Of a stretch of DNA of 64,000 bases, positions 14,201-31,678 are shown in pieces. Both the position numbers and the translations under genes were made by a program. How positions within the stretch are numbered: position 1 is the stretch's first letter; each line of letters begins with the position of its first letter. The stretch comes from Litomosoides sigmodontis (lineage: Eukaryota; Nematoda; Chromadorea; Rhabditida; Onchocercidae). The stretch covers positions 8,866,483 through 8,930,482 of the forward strand of contig OY718807.1 in NCBI GenBank assembly GCA_963070105.1, in the 5' to 3' direction. Below the pieces are notes generated by a model that ran no database searches, was not told where the DNA came from, and saw nothing but the letters and a program-made list of their open reading frames with translations.

Positions 14201-14829
14201 TTGAGAAGTTACCACTTCAGAACACATGTTCCTTTTTGTGCAAAACGAAGCCAGTTTATAGATTGAAACACAAAGTCTAAAGTCGTTAACTAATGACACA
14301 AAGTCATTAACTTATCAATTAATAGCGTATTTCAGGATCTTTCCGGACTTTCAATAAATGACGATCCATTTGCAACAATGTTTACCCAGCAGTTCGATTT
14401 ACCTCAGCAAAGGCATCATTTGCGATCAGCATATCCTTCTGGTTTCTTCCTTACCATTACATCTTAAAATTGGAAGTCTGTTCGACGGCTGTATAAAATT
14501 GTTGAACTTTCCGTTGAAATTCAAAATGTTGATGTTTATGCCATGTTAATTATGCTTTTAGAATCCATATGCATTCTTAAAAAAAAAAAGAAAGAAAATG
14601 TCTTCCATTCGAGATTTGTGCATTTTTTGCTGTCGCATTGATTTATGTTTTCATTTCAGCTCGAGGAGAACACAGTGGAGTGTCGTTAAATGCTTATTGT
14701 TGCGCTGGACCACCGAATGGCAACAGCACTGACCAGCCGATGGAAAGCGTTCATATGGGCAGTCCCGATGCTTCGTCTTCTTGGAACGATCGAACGAATA
14801 GCAGCAATTTCGGTGATTTCCAAATGTAG
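8223..14829 (+). CDS. Beta-catenin (armadillo-repeat protein)
   Basis: This is a beta-catenin, the adaptor that links cadherins to alpha-catenin and carries Wnt signals to TCF in the nucleus. Exons: 8223-8240, 8342-8749, 9041-9247, 9510-9653, 9872-10005, 10152-10359, 10680-10793, 10919-11090, 11323-11510, 11745-11897, 12121-12261, 12474-12569, 12653-12817, 12952-13030, 13389-13717, 13977-14114, 14336-14441, 14660-14829. All phases agree and give about 989 residues. The N-terminus is Pro/Gln/Ser-rich and carries DSGVHS at about residues 132-137, the GSK3/beta-TrCP degron. Armadillo repeats run from about 200 to 742. NNQMNK aligns with the human segment containing Lys435. The Q/P-rich tail ends in FGDFQM, without the PDZ ligand of vertebrate beta-catenin. 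An alternative reading keeps 12818-12919 and adds 34 codons, but it needs a 32-base intron. I cannot tell whether the orthologue is BAR-1-like or HMP-2-like. Confidence 0.92.
10475..10553 (+). pseudogene. Dead partial copy of a beta-catenin exon inside an intron
   Basis: About 80 bases inside the intron 10360-10679 nearly repeat bases 10164-10245 of the preceding exon (shared block from CGGTACGC to AAGTAGCTCGAAC, with a few substitutions). The copy lacks the exon's left acceptor and its right half, and is followed by AT-rich intron. It is therefore a short internal duplication that cannot replace the exon. The few differences suggest it is fairly recent. Confidence 0.85.
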
Positions 14830-16994
14830 TATGGCTCGGAATGCCGGAACTAGTTGTAAATAGCATTAGAATCAAGGGATAAAATTTGCAAATCAAATTT
14901 GTCGTAATATTGTTTAGCAATAGAGCCGTTCCGTTGTAATCATCTTACAAGTCATTTTGCTTTTCTTCTTTCTGGTGGTCAATGCTTTCAAAAATGGAAT
15001 TTTCTATCAGATATATAAAAAGTACATTTTCACACGTACGATTATACGTAATGTATCCGTGGGAATTAGATAAAGTCTCGCTATAGAAGGTCGTAAAGAG
15101 AATCCTTGTTGTCATTTGTTCGGTCCATAGAATTATTTCGACCTGTAGGTTCACTTTTTCTTCCGATGTATTATGTTTTAATTTTTAAACGTTTGGGCCG
15201 GTTTTTTTTTTTGGAAGTTTTAGCACTCTGTTGTAGTCTTCGTGAATTTGATTGAGTTTGCGGTTTTTTTGCCGGATTGCAAGTCCCATCCCATTAAGGT
15301 ACAGAAACTAAAAACGAATACGTGGATTGGAATGTTGCAGCATATGAATTGAAATTAGCATTGTAATTTTTCTTTTTTATTGTCACGTTTTAGTGGTTTG
15401 AAAAATTTCTGTACAGCTCCGGTTAGCATTTCAATTGCCATATCCAGTGATTTATGGTCAATGGTTAACAGTTACAACGATTAATTCTTAGCTACCACCA
15501 TTTTCAGAGAGAGAGAGAGAGGGAGAGAGAGAGAGAGTATCAAGACGTTTGTTTTGTAACTTAGTGTATTTTCTCATTATTGAGAAACAGAGAATATTGT
15601 TAAGAAGTAGTAGGAAGGAATGCATGTTTCAACATGTAAAAATTGGATAACGCTGAGTTATTTGGCCTTCTTTGTCTTCTTCTTTTGTTGTTGCACCTGT
15701 ATTTTCTTTTTTTTTGTCTCGCTATGCATTTTTGTGCAGGTCTTTTTTTTTGCATCATGCTCATCGGTTGAATTTTTCATGCAACTCAGCATCCAATTTA
15801 TCCTTTCTCTCTTTTTGAGATGAACACACAAGTCAGATTGAAACGATGAACATTTTATTGCATAGGAAAATGCAGCAATGGATATTTTCAGATTGATTGT
15901 TGAGAGAAATTAATGCACGGAAAAGTGATCACTAATTTTACATGTTGAAAGTTTAAATAATATGTGATTTTCCGCTGTATTATTAGCTGAAGGACAAATT
16001 TAACTGCTTAATTTATGCGTGTATTGATAACTTTCATGCTAAAATGATATAGTATTTTAGCGGAAAAGAGATTAATTCAAATTGTTAGTGAGTGAGAGGA
16101 ATGTATGCTTGAGGGAAGCATCCATCGTACACACTCTCCTATCCGATACTTGTTCACTGTAAAACTGTTTTTGCTCAAAATATGTTTTTTTTCTGGTGTT
16201 TTTTTTGTTTTGTCGGATATTTTATCCGAGGTTTTTTTTTTTGCAAATTTTGCAATAATGTTTAGATTTGTTCCAACTTTTGCAGTACTGTCACAATTGA
16301 TTCTACCTGCAGAATAATTTAACTAATGTCATTTCAACATTTACTATACAGGTTATATTTATCACAGTTGTCATTACTTACCTGGGAGTTCATAAATAAG
16401 TGGCAAATGTTATAAAAGTTTTTCTTCCCACATCTTATGCTTGCATGAAACTAAATGAAAGGGGTGAATTAGAATTACCTTTATGAAATTAAAATTACTT
16501 ATCAGAAATTGTAAGTGAACGATTGAAAATTTAGTGCTTCTTGTGTGATTTAAAAATGAGTGAAATGGAGGGAGATTTACGTTGAAAAATTGAAAAAAGC
16601 ATTGCTCATCTAGTCATTAGATGATTGTGACTGAAATAATTGAGGAGATGTTGGAATAAATTCGTTGTGAAAGAAAAAAATTCGATTGAATTTACCAAAG
16701 TTCTTTGCGCTTAAACATTTCAAATTTTGAAATTCGTAGATTTCTTTATTTAAAAAGCAAAATTACTACGATGCTAATACACGATTTAAAAATTTTTAAG
16801 TTTTTTTGTTTAAAATTTTCCAAATTTTTTTGCTTCGCAAATTAAGCACTTTGTGTCCAACGTATGTATATGTGTGTATACCTTTTAGCACTATTGGTAC
16901 TGCTTGAAGTTCGTGTGCACTCCAACACCACACAATTACTTTCTATTCATCCTCCCATGTGTTCTCTCTCTCTCTCTCTGTCCCTCTCCCTCTG

Positions 16995-17144
<150 letters not shown>

Positions 17145-17816
17145 AAACTATAAAGTGGAGTAGTTGACTAGCAGCAACAAATGTTAAATGCGAATAGTCA
17201 ATTTCTAGCAAAGTTCCAATTCCAAGAATTTGAACATCAATGAGAGAATTCTATAAAAAATGGAGAGAGCGAGAAAGATAGAGGAGTGGGAGAGGGAGAA
17301 AGAGAAAGATAGGGAGAGTGAGGGAGAGAGAGAAAGAAAAAAGCTATGAAATGTCTGAATTTTTTTTTCTTAAATTCTTCACTAGCAACTGGTTAATTAT
17401 AGTTACGTTAGCTATCAATTCCTCTGTTCAGTGCATACTATTTCAAAAAAATTTATGAATTGAGACAATTTTTTTTTCACTTTTATCATTTTTTTTTTTA
17501 GCTTTTACAACAAAAAACAAAAAATAAAAGTCTGTTCTGCCGTTTGTAGTATTATTTGCCTGTAAATTAAATAATAACTACAACATTGGGCAATCTCACA
17601 CCTACGCAGTATGAAATGTCAACGAATAGAAATAGTAAAGTAACATTTTAATTCTTTCAATTAATCTAACATTCCGAATTCATTGAGTTGAATGGGAACG
17701 AGTCACTTGAAAAATGCTAAAAGTTGAAAATCGACATAAAAAATTGTTACTCAAAGAGTAGCAGATCCTTCTTCTACACTTGTAAAATATGAGAAATTCC
17801 CAATCACTGTAATACG

Positions 17817-18001
17817 AATAATCATAATAATAATAATTAATTAATAATAATAATAATAATAAATAATAGTAATAGCAATGGTAATTGAAGATGAATAATA
17901 ACAATTTATAATAATAAATAATAATAATAAACAGTAATAGTAGTAGGTAACGACGACTTATAATAATGATAACAATAATAATTGATAATAATAACAATAA
18001 T
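17817..18001. repeat. Imperfect (AAT)n region
   Basis: Degenerate AAT/ATA trinucleotides with many interruptions. The same motif family makes the much longer pure array at 62.3-63.6 kb. Confidence 0.8.
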
Positions 18002-19550
18002 TTTTCTTCTGCTTCATTAATCCATTCATTTGGTTAAATTTCAAAAGCTATTACTAATTAATGAGGATAATTAAGATAACGTCCGGATGGATTATTATTA
18101 CCTTTCCTGTATTACCAATAACAAAATATCGATATGAAAGTGTTCCTGAAATTTAAAAATTTTTCTAATGAAAATGTCAATGCTTGGGAAAACGTTGTTT
18201 GTTTTTTGAACTAATAATTTTACCATTCAATATCACCACCATTCATTCATCAATGAAATACCACCTCAAACGTATTAAAAAATACATGTAAATATGTCAA
18301 TTGAATTTATACCATTAGATAATGATAGCTGAATGGATAATCTCACATCTCTAACATTTCACTAATTTGTTTTTTTTTTTTTAATTTACCAAAGGAAATG
18401 ACTGACTGTAAAACGATTTGAAATGAAAAAGAAAAAATTGCAAATAATAAATTGATAATAAATTGCATAATATTATGATCACTCTAACTCATAATTCATC
18501 TTTCAGTTTTGCTAACTTTCAAGAATTCATCCTAAAATTAAGATATCAGTGGAAGAAGGTAGGGTATGACTGTGACTAAATGCATTATGTCCTCAATGAA
18601 TCATTTTTCATTCATTCAATTTATAAAAAATTCATTCAATTTATAATGAACACTTAATTTGTGAATATTTAAGCAAAAAATTAAACGCGCAAAATCAATA
18701 GGTATCATCGATGTACAATTATTGAAGTATATTTTGACTTACTTACTACTTTTTGTTTTAAATTTGCAATATTCAAATGTGATGAATTTCACAATACATC
18801 TTAAATATCACTGATGAAAGTGCGACAAAAGCACCAAAAGCACAAAAGTGGCATATGCAAAATTTTACGCAACAAACTTCTATTTCTTATCATAAATCGT
18901 ACGATCAATTGCCGCCAGCGAGTAGCAGTGAGAGCGAACGTGAAAATTTCACATTTCTCATTTCAATTAGAAATGAATTTCTCATTTTCCTTTCATTTTT
19001 TTTTGCTTTTCACAAAAGTAAAATGAAAAAAAAAATTATGGAAGGAGTTATGTACAATAAAAATTTGAATTGTTTAACGCATTGCTATTTTCTTAGAATT
19101 AAAACAGATGTTTTGTTTGATTTTTCGTCCCATCTATCCCTCCCTCCCTCTCTCTCTCCCTCTCTTTCTCTGTCTCTCTCGCATTTAGATCCCACTCATC
19201 CTTCATTAACTTACAAAGAGTGAAAAGCAATGAATGGATAGATGAAAGAGAAAGAGAGAAAAGGAGATTTGATAAAAGAATAGCACTCAACAATGATATA
19301 TCCACCTCCTCATTTTTACACGAATAAATTAAATTAATGAGAAATTTTAAAAAGAAAAAAAAAATTTTCTTCCAATACCATTACTGCATTTACAAGTAAC
19401 CAGTCAACATTTTTGTATACTATCTTCTCTCCCTCTCCCCTCTCCTTCTTCTCCGGTGGTCATCATTATCGCTTTTCAACAATTTTTACAAATTTTATTT
19501 TTCACCTATCTCTCGATAATCCATCCATCCGTTCATTTCTTCGTTTAGCT

Positions 19551-19558
19551 CTGTCTCT

Positions 19559-19594
<36 letters not shown>
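19551..19594. repeat. (CT)n tract upstream of actin 1
   Basis: A CT-rich run that becomes pure (CT)n, lying about 130 bases before the TATA-like box at 19724. The complementary (AG)n tracts lie upstream of the second actin gene (27471-27519 and 27941-27966). Such GAGA-type elements may be regulatory or plain microsatellites. Confidence 0.75.
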
Positions 19595-19598
<4 letters not shown>

Positions 19599-19723
19599 TT
19601 ACAATTCTCCGAATAAATCAAACTGCTGCTATTTTATCTAGACAGAGCAGACAACAGAGTAGACAAGAAGCATACACGGTGATGATGACGATGATCCATC
19701 CATCTATCTGTATGCGCACTTGT

Positions 19724-19733
19724 CATATAAAAG
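19724..19733 (+). promoter_or_regulatory. TATA-like box, candidate actin 1 promoter
   Basis: CATATAAAAG is followed by a GC-richer, pyrimidine-rich stretch. The core ATATAAAAG is identical to the one upstream of the second actin gene at 28160. The actin ATG is 1.3 kb downstream, so a 5' UTR intron or spliced-leader addition must be assumed; a TTTTCGAGACAG site ending at 21039 is a candidate acceptor. The role is inferred from the shared motif and position. Confidence 0.45.
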
Positions 19734-21026
19734 TAGCTGTGCCCGATGATGCCAATCCTATCCGCTTCCTTAACATTTATGATGTTTTAACTACCGTCCT
19801 TAATTTTTAAAAAATTTTTCATTTAGATAATTTTAAACAATTAATTTATACTGTAATTTAATTATTCTCGATTTTTTTTCATTTAAATTATTCAAAAAAT
19901 TGGAAAAAAAAGCATTGCTATTATAATATCGCTTATGCATTTTTCATCAAAATCGCATAACTTGTTCCAATTATTCAAACGATTTAAGTAAACTTACTAA
20001 AAATATGATTTATTATTGAAATGAGTAATCTAACGTTTTAGCTACAAATCCTTTCTTCGTTAATCTTCAATCTTTAAGAGTTTTATGCTTGTCTCCTTTA
20101 TTTATTATTATGGTTATTATTATTTAAATTATTGTTTTTTCTTTCGTTTGTTGAATTGAAATGTTGATGATTATTGCTTTCTAATTTCATTTTAATTTTT
20201 CTAAAACAAATTTTACCAATCATTAACGATTTGGTAATAAAAGAGGGTTTGATATGGATTGATAGATGTGCTATGCACAAGTTCTTATATCAGTTAGAGG
20301 TGAAAAAGTAAAAAAAAAATGCTAAGAAGGGAGTGAGGATAGGAGGGAGGGAGAGAGGGAGGGAGGGAGGGAGTGAGGAAAGAAGGAAGGAAGGGAGAAA
20401 GCTGTGGTACTGTTGTAATCTTATATTTGCTACTTCTTTCTTTTAAAAATTTCCTTCGTTGATTAATGAATTTCAAATTCTTGTCCATTGTAGTTCGCTT
20501 TGTTGAGTTTGTAAACGAATTCCACTCCATTTTCATCTCTCACTTTTTCATCCTCACTGCTAGCTTAGCTTAAGTGAAATATTTGCTTAGTGTAAGGTCA
20601 ATTGAGCAAGTTAGTGTAAGCTAACATTTCTCTTCTCCTATTCAAATGCATAAAAAAAAAACGACCAAGAAAAAAACTTCCACAACTCACGAATTTTAAC
20701 ATTTCTTTCTTCGCTCACTTAGCGATAGGTGCAGACGGATCTGTACGAACGAATATCTATGGCCTGTACGATAAGATTTTTGAAAAAAAATTATTTTTTT
20801 TTTTAAATGCTGGAATAGGTTTAAAAAATGAAATGAAACGAATGCAGTTCATTTGTTGAAATTTTCCTGCTCCTAAACGGAAGAAACAAACAATTTGCTT
20901 TCATTTCGGGTGACAGAAGTCATTCTCATTCATTTATTGAAATTTTTTCAAATTGTATCTTAATGTAATTTGAAATGTTGTTTTGCGCAGTTTTTGAATT
21001 CTTTGAATACCTAAAATTATTGCTAA

Positions 21027-22943
<1,917 letters not shown>

Positions 22944-25048
22944 AAGATATCACAATGGAGCAATTAAATTGAATAAATTGCGTTAAATGTTGCGCATTCA
23001 CGCTTTGTTGGACGACGTGGTGTCGCTATTTTTAACGATACGAAATCTATGTGCTTTTTTTTTTATAAATGAGAAATTTTTTTATAAATGATAAAGCTTT
23101 TTTCAAATCAAATTTCTCTCTTTGTTTCTCTCCCAATCTACCAATGTCTCATTGCCAATGAGCATCGTAAGGAAACGTTTCAATCGTCCCGTACCGCGCA
23201 TAATTTTGCTTGACCGAATGGAATTTTGCATTGCGCAACTTTTGTTCATCTAAATATACACTTACTTCTCGAGCTAAACTATTTCTATTGTTTTGTTCAA
23301 GTCGGCTTTTTGAAAGCAAAATTATTTATTACAAATAATTCATTTTGTCTTGTCATTTTGTATGATTAAATTAATTAGATTAGATACAGTCAGCAATTAC
23401 CTGCCCTACAACAACGAATAAAATGAATTCGACGTTTCGTTTTCACGATCCAACGACCAACGATATGATGTGAACAATTCAATTTACCCAATTATTTTTC
23501 ACATTTCATAAGTTAAAAAAAAAATTGTTTTTTTTTTACAAAATTACATTAATTTGCATAATAAATGCATAATATGTTAGCCTCTTTTTGCTAAATGTTT
23601 CTTTCATTTTCTCGGCTATTTTTTTTAATAAAAAATTCCTCAAATTAATCTGATCTTAGTGATTGAGTGGAAAAATCAATGATTAGCTGCTGTTAAATAG
23701 ATTAAGTGAGAAGTTTAATGATAAATCCCTGCTATTTCAACATCTTTCAAGCAGACAGACAGAGAGATATTTCAATAATTTTTGATAGAAAGAACGGAGC
23801 GAAGCAGAGAAGTGAAGTAGCAGAAAGATAAAGCGGAAGACACTAATTATCTTTTCGGCTAATCAACTTAGCTTACATCCCCGTCCCTTCTTTCACAGCA
23901 AATTACAACTTAGCTGATCTGTAAGGGTTTGGGTGAAGATTGTGTAAAATATATGAGTAAGCCTAATATTCGTTCATTCACTTTAACTTTACTACTACGA
24001 CTACTATTACTACAACGGCATGCTGCTATCTCTTCCCCTCGCTTCCCCCTCCCTCTATCTCTCTCTCTCTCTCTCTCTCTGTCTGTCCGTTCAATACAAC
24101 AAATCATTTTTCGTTGTAAAATAGCCGCTGTTATCGTATTCAGCAAGTGTAAGCGATGATGTGTAAGAGTGGAATAGATGGCGGCGGTGGTTAGCTTCTT
24201 CCATCTTATCAGATATTCAAATAATTATCATCGTTCATTTTCAGCTTTCAATGGGAAAATTTTCAAAATTTCCGATTGAATATTTATCATAAAAATATTT
24301 GAAAATTTCCTAAAATATGCAACGTTTGCAGTCGTTTGTATGAGAAATATTATGGGGAAATTCGTGGTAAATTAAATGATTAAATTTGTTATAAACAAAA
24401 AAAAGAAAACATTCAATGCAACCAGCTGTTAACTGTTTGTATGTTCAATTTGCAACACAACATTTCCTCAAAATAATTTTTTTGCATTTTGCAACAATCA
24501 GTCGATCAATCATTAAAAGCTAATCACGAAAAATCAATTCTTCAAGATGAGAAGCTAGCAACAGAAGCTGTGATTTGCTTATGAAAACTCCAATTTTAAA
24601 TTATAATTTTAGTTATAATAATGTTTCATTAAATTTATGTTTTTAAACTACGGTAGGTACAGAGGTGCGGTTGCACAGTAATATTTATTGTCAAGAAATT
24701 TTTTTGCAAACTTTTTTGCAGACGAAAGTAAGCAAGCATAATTGATTGATGAAAAATTCGGCTAAAATATCGAAAACAAAATTTTGAAATTTAGCAGAAA
24801 AAAAAGCAATAACAACCAACATATTTGCATTCTTTTCTTTTCTTTATTTTCTTTTTTTTTCTCTTAAAAAATAAACTACTGAGAGTTCCATAAGAGTGCT
24901 ATACCTCATTCATTATGTCAGCAAAAAAGGAAGCGTACGTGTGGGAAATCTGAAATGAGGTAAGTTAATACGAATCACTGACGTCTGTTAGACCTAATTA
25001 ACAAAGAGAAACACTATTGCATATCCCCTTTGCGATGATTGCTCCCAC

Positions 25049-25334
25049 CACCACGCAAAGGTAATTAATCGTTTTAATTGAGCTTCATGTACGGCGCTGA
25101 TCGCACGTAACCTAACCTTTGATGTGCCCCCTCATTTGTTGCGTGACCCTCAAACCTCGCACCCTTAATTATCTCATTTCAATGTAAGTAAATTCACCAC
25201 GCAAAGGTAATTAATCGTTTTAATTGAGCCTCATGTACGGCTCTCGCACGTAACCTTTGATGTGCCCACTCATTTGTTGCGTGACCCTCAAACCTCACAC
25301 CCTTAATTTTCTCATTTCATTGTAAGCAGTAAAT
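25049..25334. repeat. Tandem duplication of a 140-base module
   Basis: Bases 25049-25195 and 25196-25334 are two direct copies of one unit with few substitutions and two small deletions. The unit starts ACCACGCAAAGGTAATTAAT and contains TAATTAATCGTTTTAATTGA (homeodomain-like TAAT sites), CGTAACCTTTGATGTGCC and CATTTGTTGCGTGACC. It is GC-richer than its surroundings and has no open frame, so a duplicated regulatory element between the actin genes is possible. Confidence 0.85.
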
Positions 25335-26828
25335 TCGTTGTGACATTTCATTCACGTGCGCTCCAAGTGAAAATAATATCAAACGTATTTTCATTTAAAT
25401 TTACTTAACTGTTATCAGTTATGCTATGTTATCAGCACACTGTTTGCGGAAAGCACGTAAAATCTTCAATGAATTTCACGGCGGAAAAAAGAGGAGAAGT
25501 TGATATCGAAGTTGTTACACTTTCATCCACCTGCCTTTACCATCATTCTTCGGCCTTTATCATCTTGCCGATTATGTCATTAAAATTTTCAATTAATTCA
25601 CTACTCTGATTGAAATTGCTACCGTAATTCGCTGTGCTTTTTAAATTTATGTTTTTGAAGAATTGCTGAAATGTATAATTTGCAAAACGAAATCTCATGG
25701 AATAAATAATCTAGAGGATGTTGCATTATTGTATGATTGATAATACATACCTTATCATACATGCAACTGATAACGTCACATACCGTACATGGTATCTTAT
25801 CAGGTGGATTTGAGTGAAAAGCTCTAGCAGGGGAATTCGAGAGGATAATGCTACATGATGAAGCACATCAGTATGAGACGATTACTGAATGATTTTGATT
25901 AAAATTGACAACAGTAAATTTAATTTCAATCTTTAATTAATTATGCGAACATTTTCACATTCCTTGATGACATTCCTTTTCGTAATTTCAAAACGTCAGG
26001 TAAAAAAGGAAAATTGAAAGTTCCAAGATAGAAAGAAGATTTCTACTCATACATACATTTTTTTTAAAACTATAGAAGAGAAGTTGAAACTTCGCTTCGA
26101 TAGCTTTAAAAATTCTCAGTGAAATAAAATCGAAGATCTAAGGTTTTCACTTCTTTGAATTAAATTTCTTCTTCTTCCTTTAAAATTACCAAAAAGCAAT
26201 TTAAGCAATAATTTTTTTTTGGAAAATGAAATTTTTTTTAATGAAAAAAATCAAAATTCCCTATTACTTTCCTAACACTTCCAAACTTTCATAAATGTTA
26301 AAAAAAGCAAATTTGTTTAACTGACAATAAGTCGCAAATTTTAATTCAAAAAGTTTTCAAGACAAAATGAATGTTCAGATTATAGCAAAAGGAAATGTTC
26401 ATTTCTCAATTAGTATAAGTTAGCGAGAAAATGAAAATGCTGAAATATACTTGCAAAGCGAAGATAGGAAAATGTTTGGGAAAAATTTGAAATTTTCTAG
26501 GTAAGCAATTAGTTTGCAGGATAAATAGTAAGTGAAGAAACGTTTAGAAAAAGTTATATTTAAACAGTCTTATCTCATTTAAAATTCATTTTTAAATTCT
26601 TAGAGTAATATCGTGATTTGCATGTTGCACGTGACTTTTCAACTCTTTAGGAGTTGGGAATTTCCATCGTCGACTGACAATAAGGTCCAGAGAGGAAAAG
26701 TGAATTTTACAAAAGATTTTGCACAAAAGATATTAAAATATAATTTGTGAATGAATTTAGAAGAAATTAAATTTTGAAATTGAAAAATTTTCCGTTTTGT
26801 TGCAAAAAATAATTTTCAAGATATAAAA

Positions 26829-27208
26829 TGTTTTCTTTTTCGTAAGATATAAAAATAAATTCGTAAAAAATATATTAATTTTCCCAAAGTTATAAATTAC
26901 TAAATGCACAGATTGATTTTTATAAATTCAAAATCATGAAAATTTATTTGGAAATTATTTTTTAGCATTGTAAATTATCATTAGCTTTTTTTAATTCACA
27001 GAAATGAAATTTCTAAATGTTTCTTTTCTGTAAGATATAAAAATAAATTCACAAAAAATATATTAATTTTCCCAAAGTTATAAATTACTAAATGCACAGA
27101 TTGATTTTTATAAATTCAAAATCATTAAAATTTATTTGGAAATTATTTTTAAGCATTGTAAATTATCATTAGCTTTTTTTTTTAATTTACAGAAATGAAA
27201 TTTCTAAT
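26829..27208. repeat. Tandem duplication of a 190-base AT-rich unit
   Basis: Two adjacent copies (about 26829-27018 and 27019-27208) share GTAAGATATAAAAATAAATT, CACAGATTGATTTTTATAAA and GAAATGAAATTTCTAA in the same order with only scattered differences. There is no coding potential. It appears to be a recent tandem duplication, independent of the one at 25049. Confidence 0.88.
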
Positions 27209-27466
27209 TTCTTAATACAATTAAGCAAATGAGCTCTATCAACAACGCTACAAGCTAGCTAGCCAGAGTCTGCTATCATCAACGGAATGAGTGAAGTTGT
27301 TTGAGCAAATTTGATTAAAATGTTTATGTGTAAATAGAAAAATTGTTAACAAATATCAACCAACAATACAAATGAGATGATCAGGTGTGAACGATCATTG
27401 AAATTTATTTTTCATATTCACTTTTTTTCCCTTTTTTTTTCATTTTCGCTTTTTTTTTAACAAATG

Positions 27467-27507
<41 letters not shown>

Positions 27508-28159
27508 GAGAGAGAGGGGAGCAGAGAGTGAAACGAATGCTTACGATGGTGGAAAGCAGAGCAGACAGACAATTGCTAATCCATTCGGTATCTTCCGGGA
27601 ATGCCAGATCAATTGTTTTGAAAATAAACTTCACCAACACTTTCCTCACTTTTCACAACAAACATCATTTCCCTTCCATTTCATATTTTTCTAGCTAACA
27701 TGCAGCAAAACAGACTAGGCAAAAGCGCCTGCATAGATGCAAACTTTCGCCATTCATCGAATTACTCTTTCTGCTTGTCTTTCAAACTTATCATTTCTAT
27801 CCAATCTACCAGCTTGAACCATCTAACTATCAGACGATCTATCAATTCATTATCATCATCCTTCTAATAGCATTCACTCTTCTCCTCTCTCCTTCATCAA
27901 CCACACCAATGAGCAAGGATGCATCCTTGATTGAGAGACAAGGAGAGAGAGAGAGAGAGGGAGAGAAATGTTTTAAGATTTTCACAAGAATTCCACTCCT
28001 CACCAAGCATTATCATCGCTTGAATTCTTAGGAAAAGGACTTAAAGCAGCAGCCTTTTCATCCCTCCCCCTCATCCGCAAAGTAAAGAGTTGAAATTGAA
28101 AAAGTTTTCTCTAACGATAAGTGAGCGAATGCATACGTACCTGATCCTAATCACACGAT

Positions 28160-28168
28160 ATATAAAAG
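28160..28168 (+). promoter_or_regulatory. TATA-like box, candidate actin 2 promoter
   Basis: ATATAAAAG, identical to the box upstream of actin 1, is followed after about 30 bases by TCAGTTCATTTCATTTCAC, a plausible start region. The ATG is 455 bases further on. The same pairing of a long 5' UTR with a TATA box occurs at actin 1. The function is inferred. Confidence 0.5.
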
Positions 28169-28619
28169 CCTGTTGCATACGCTCACTCTCACTGATTCCC
28201 TCAGTTCATTTCATTTCACTTTTCAATCTTCATGGCTTACAGCGCTAGCTCGCTTCTGCTTACTTCTTCAATCTTCAACAGCCACCTATTAGGGAAAAAT
28301 TTCGAAATTAGCTCACAAACAAAATTAATTTAGGAATGATCTCTTATACGGTTTATTGGTTCTTAAATTGTATGCAAATAAATAGTAAGACAAGGAATTT
28401 CATATTTTATTTTAGTAGTTCAGGAAATTTTGATAAATTTAACTGAGCGATTTTGATAAATTTGATTGATTGAGTTTAGCTTTACATGACTTGTAAAATT
28501 TCTGTTTGATATTTAAGTGATCGAAGAGTAAGAATAAGCGTTGATGAATATTATTTGAACGCTAAGTTTTCCATTAGGAAAGTTTATAGGCCTAGCAGTA
28601 TCACATACAAAACTCATAA

Positions 28620-30472
<1,853 letters not shown>

Positions 30473-31678
30473 GCATTTTCATCTCCTTTTTTACTTCGTG
30501 TATCAATCGAGATTTATATGAATTTACGAAAAGTGCTCAAATACAATCATCGTCGCAGAAAAAAAAATCACACGCTTCCATATATCGCCTTCCCATATTT
30601 TGCTGCTTATCACTACAATTATCATTTTATCACAATCACTATCATTATCGCTATCGTACTATTACTGCGCTGGAAATTCTTCCGAATAATTCTGTAAACG
30701 AAAAAAGAAACAAGCACGGTTGTTCTGTTGCCTTTTTGAAAAATTAAAAAATAATAGCAATAATAAATCATTGAATAACTAAATTTTGTAATAACACTGC
30801 CAATTTGCTCGATTAATTAATTTCTCTTCTTGTTGAAATGTTGCGAAATTGTGGAGTAATTTATACAAATCAATCGTAATGAATTCACCAATTTCATTTC
30901 AATTACAATTTCTATTGTTAACATACATTTCAAATAATTCAAATAATTCTTCGTCGGTTTCTTTTTTCCGTCTTTTTTTTGTATTCTTTGCATTGGGCAC
31001 ATACATGTTTAAATGGCAGCGAAATAAAATTATTATTGCATTCAAGTTGTTCCACTTTTTTTTTTTAAAAGCGATGCGGCCAACATTGATGCAAGAGACT
31101 ACTTCGGTTTTCATCATTAAAATTAAGAAATTTTAAAATTATGCTGATGAAATTGATTACAGTATATTAGTTGTACCACAGGGCACTTCTGATTATCAAT
31201 TAGCTCAAAGGTTTTTCGAAGAAAGAAAATGGACCAGAAAGAATTTAGCAATTTCATTAATAATTCTACTCTTCCACTTTCCTCTTATCTTCTCACCGAG
31301 TAAATTAGAAATAAACAATTTTCAATCATTTCGCTCATTTTTATTTCCTACAAATAATTGAATGAAATAAATTTGAAATTTTTAACGAAAACATTTTGTT
31401 TCACGCAAACTTTAGCACTCAAATTAAAACATGTAATTTTAGAAAATGTATAAGAAGAAATCATCAAACCACCGCAATTAGACCATTTATTGCAACATTG
31501 AAAAATAATTAATTAACAATTAACAAAAGTTGAAATAACATTTATGATTAGCTACTGGCTATCTGCAATTTTTGTATCGTACAGTGAACGCTATTGCGGT
31601 ACAGCAAACAGCGATTGTAAATGCTGTCAGTGAAACGTAGAAAGCGGTAGCAATTGAAACCTTAAATTATTAAACTAT
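30473..31678. other. Intergenic, between convergent actin 2 and the ZP-like gene
   Basis: Contains the 3' flank of actin 2 (AATAAA at 30762) and AT-rich sequence. I see no further gene. The downstream gene on the minus strand ends at 31679, so the two genes converge here. Confidence 0.6.
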
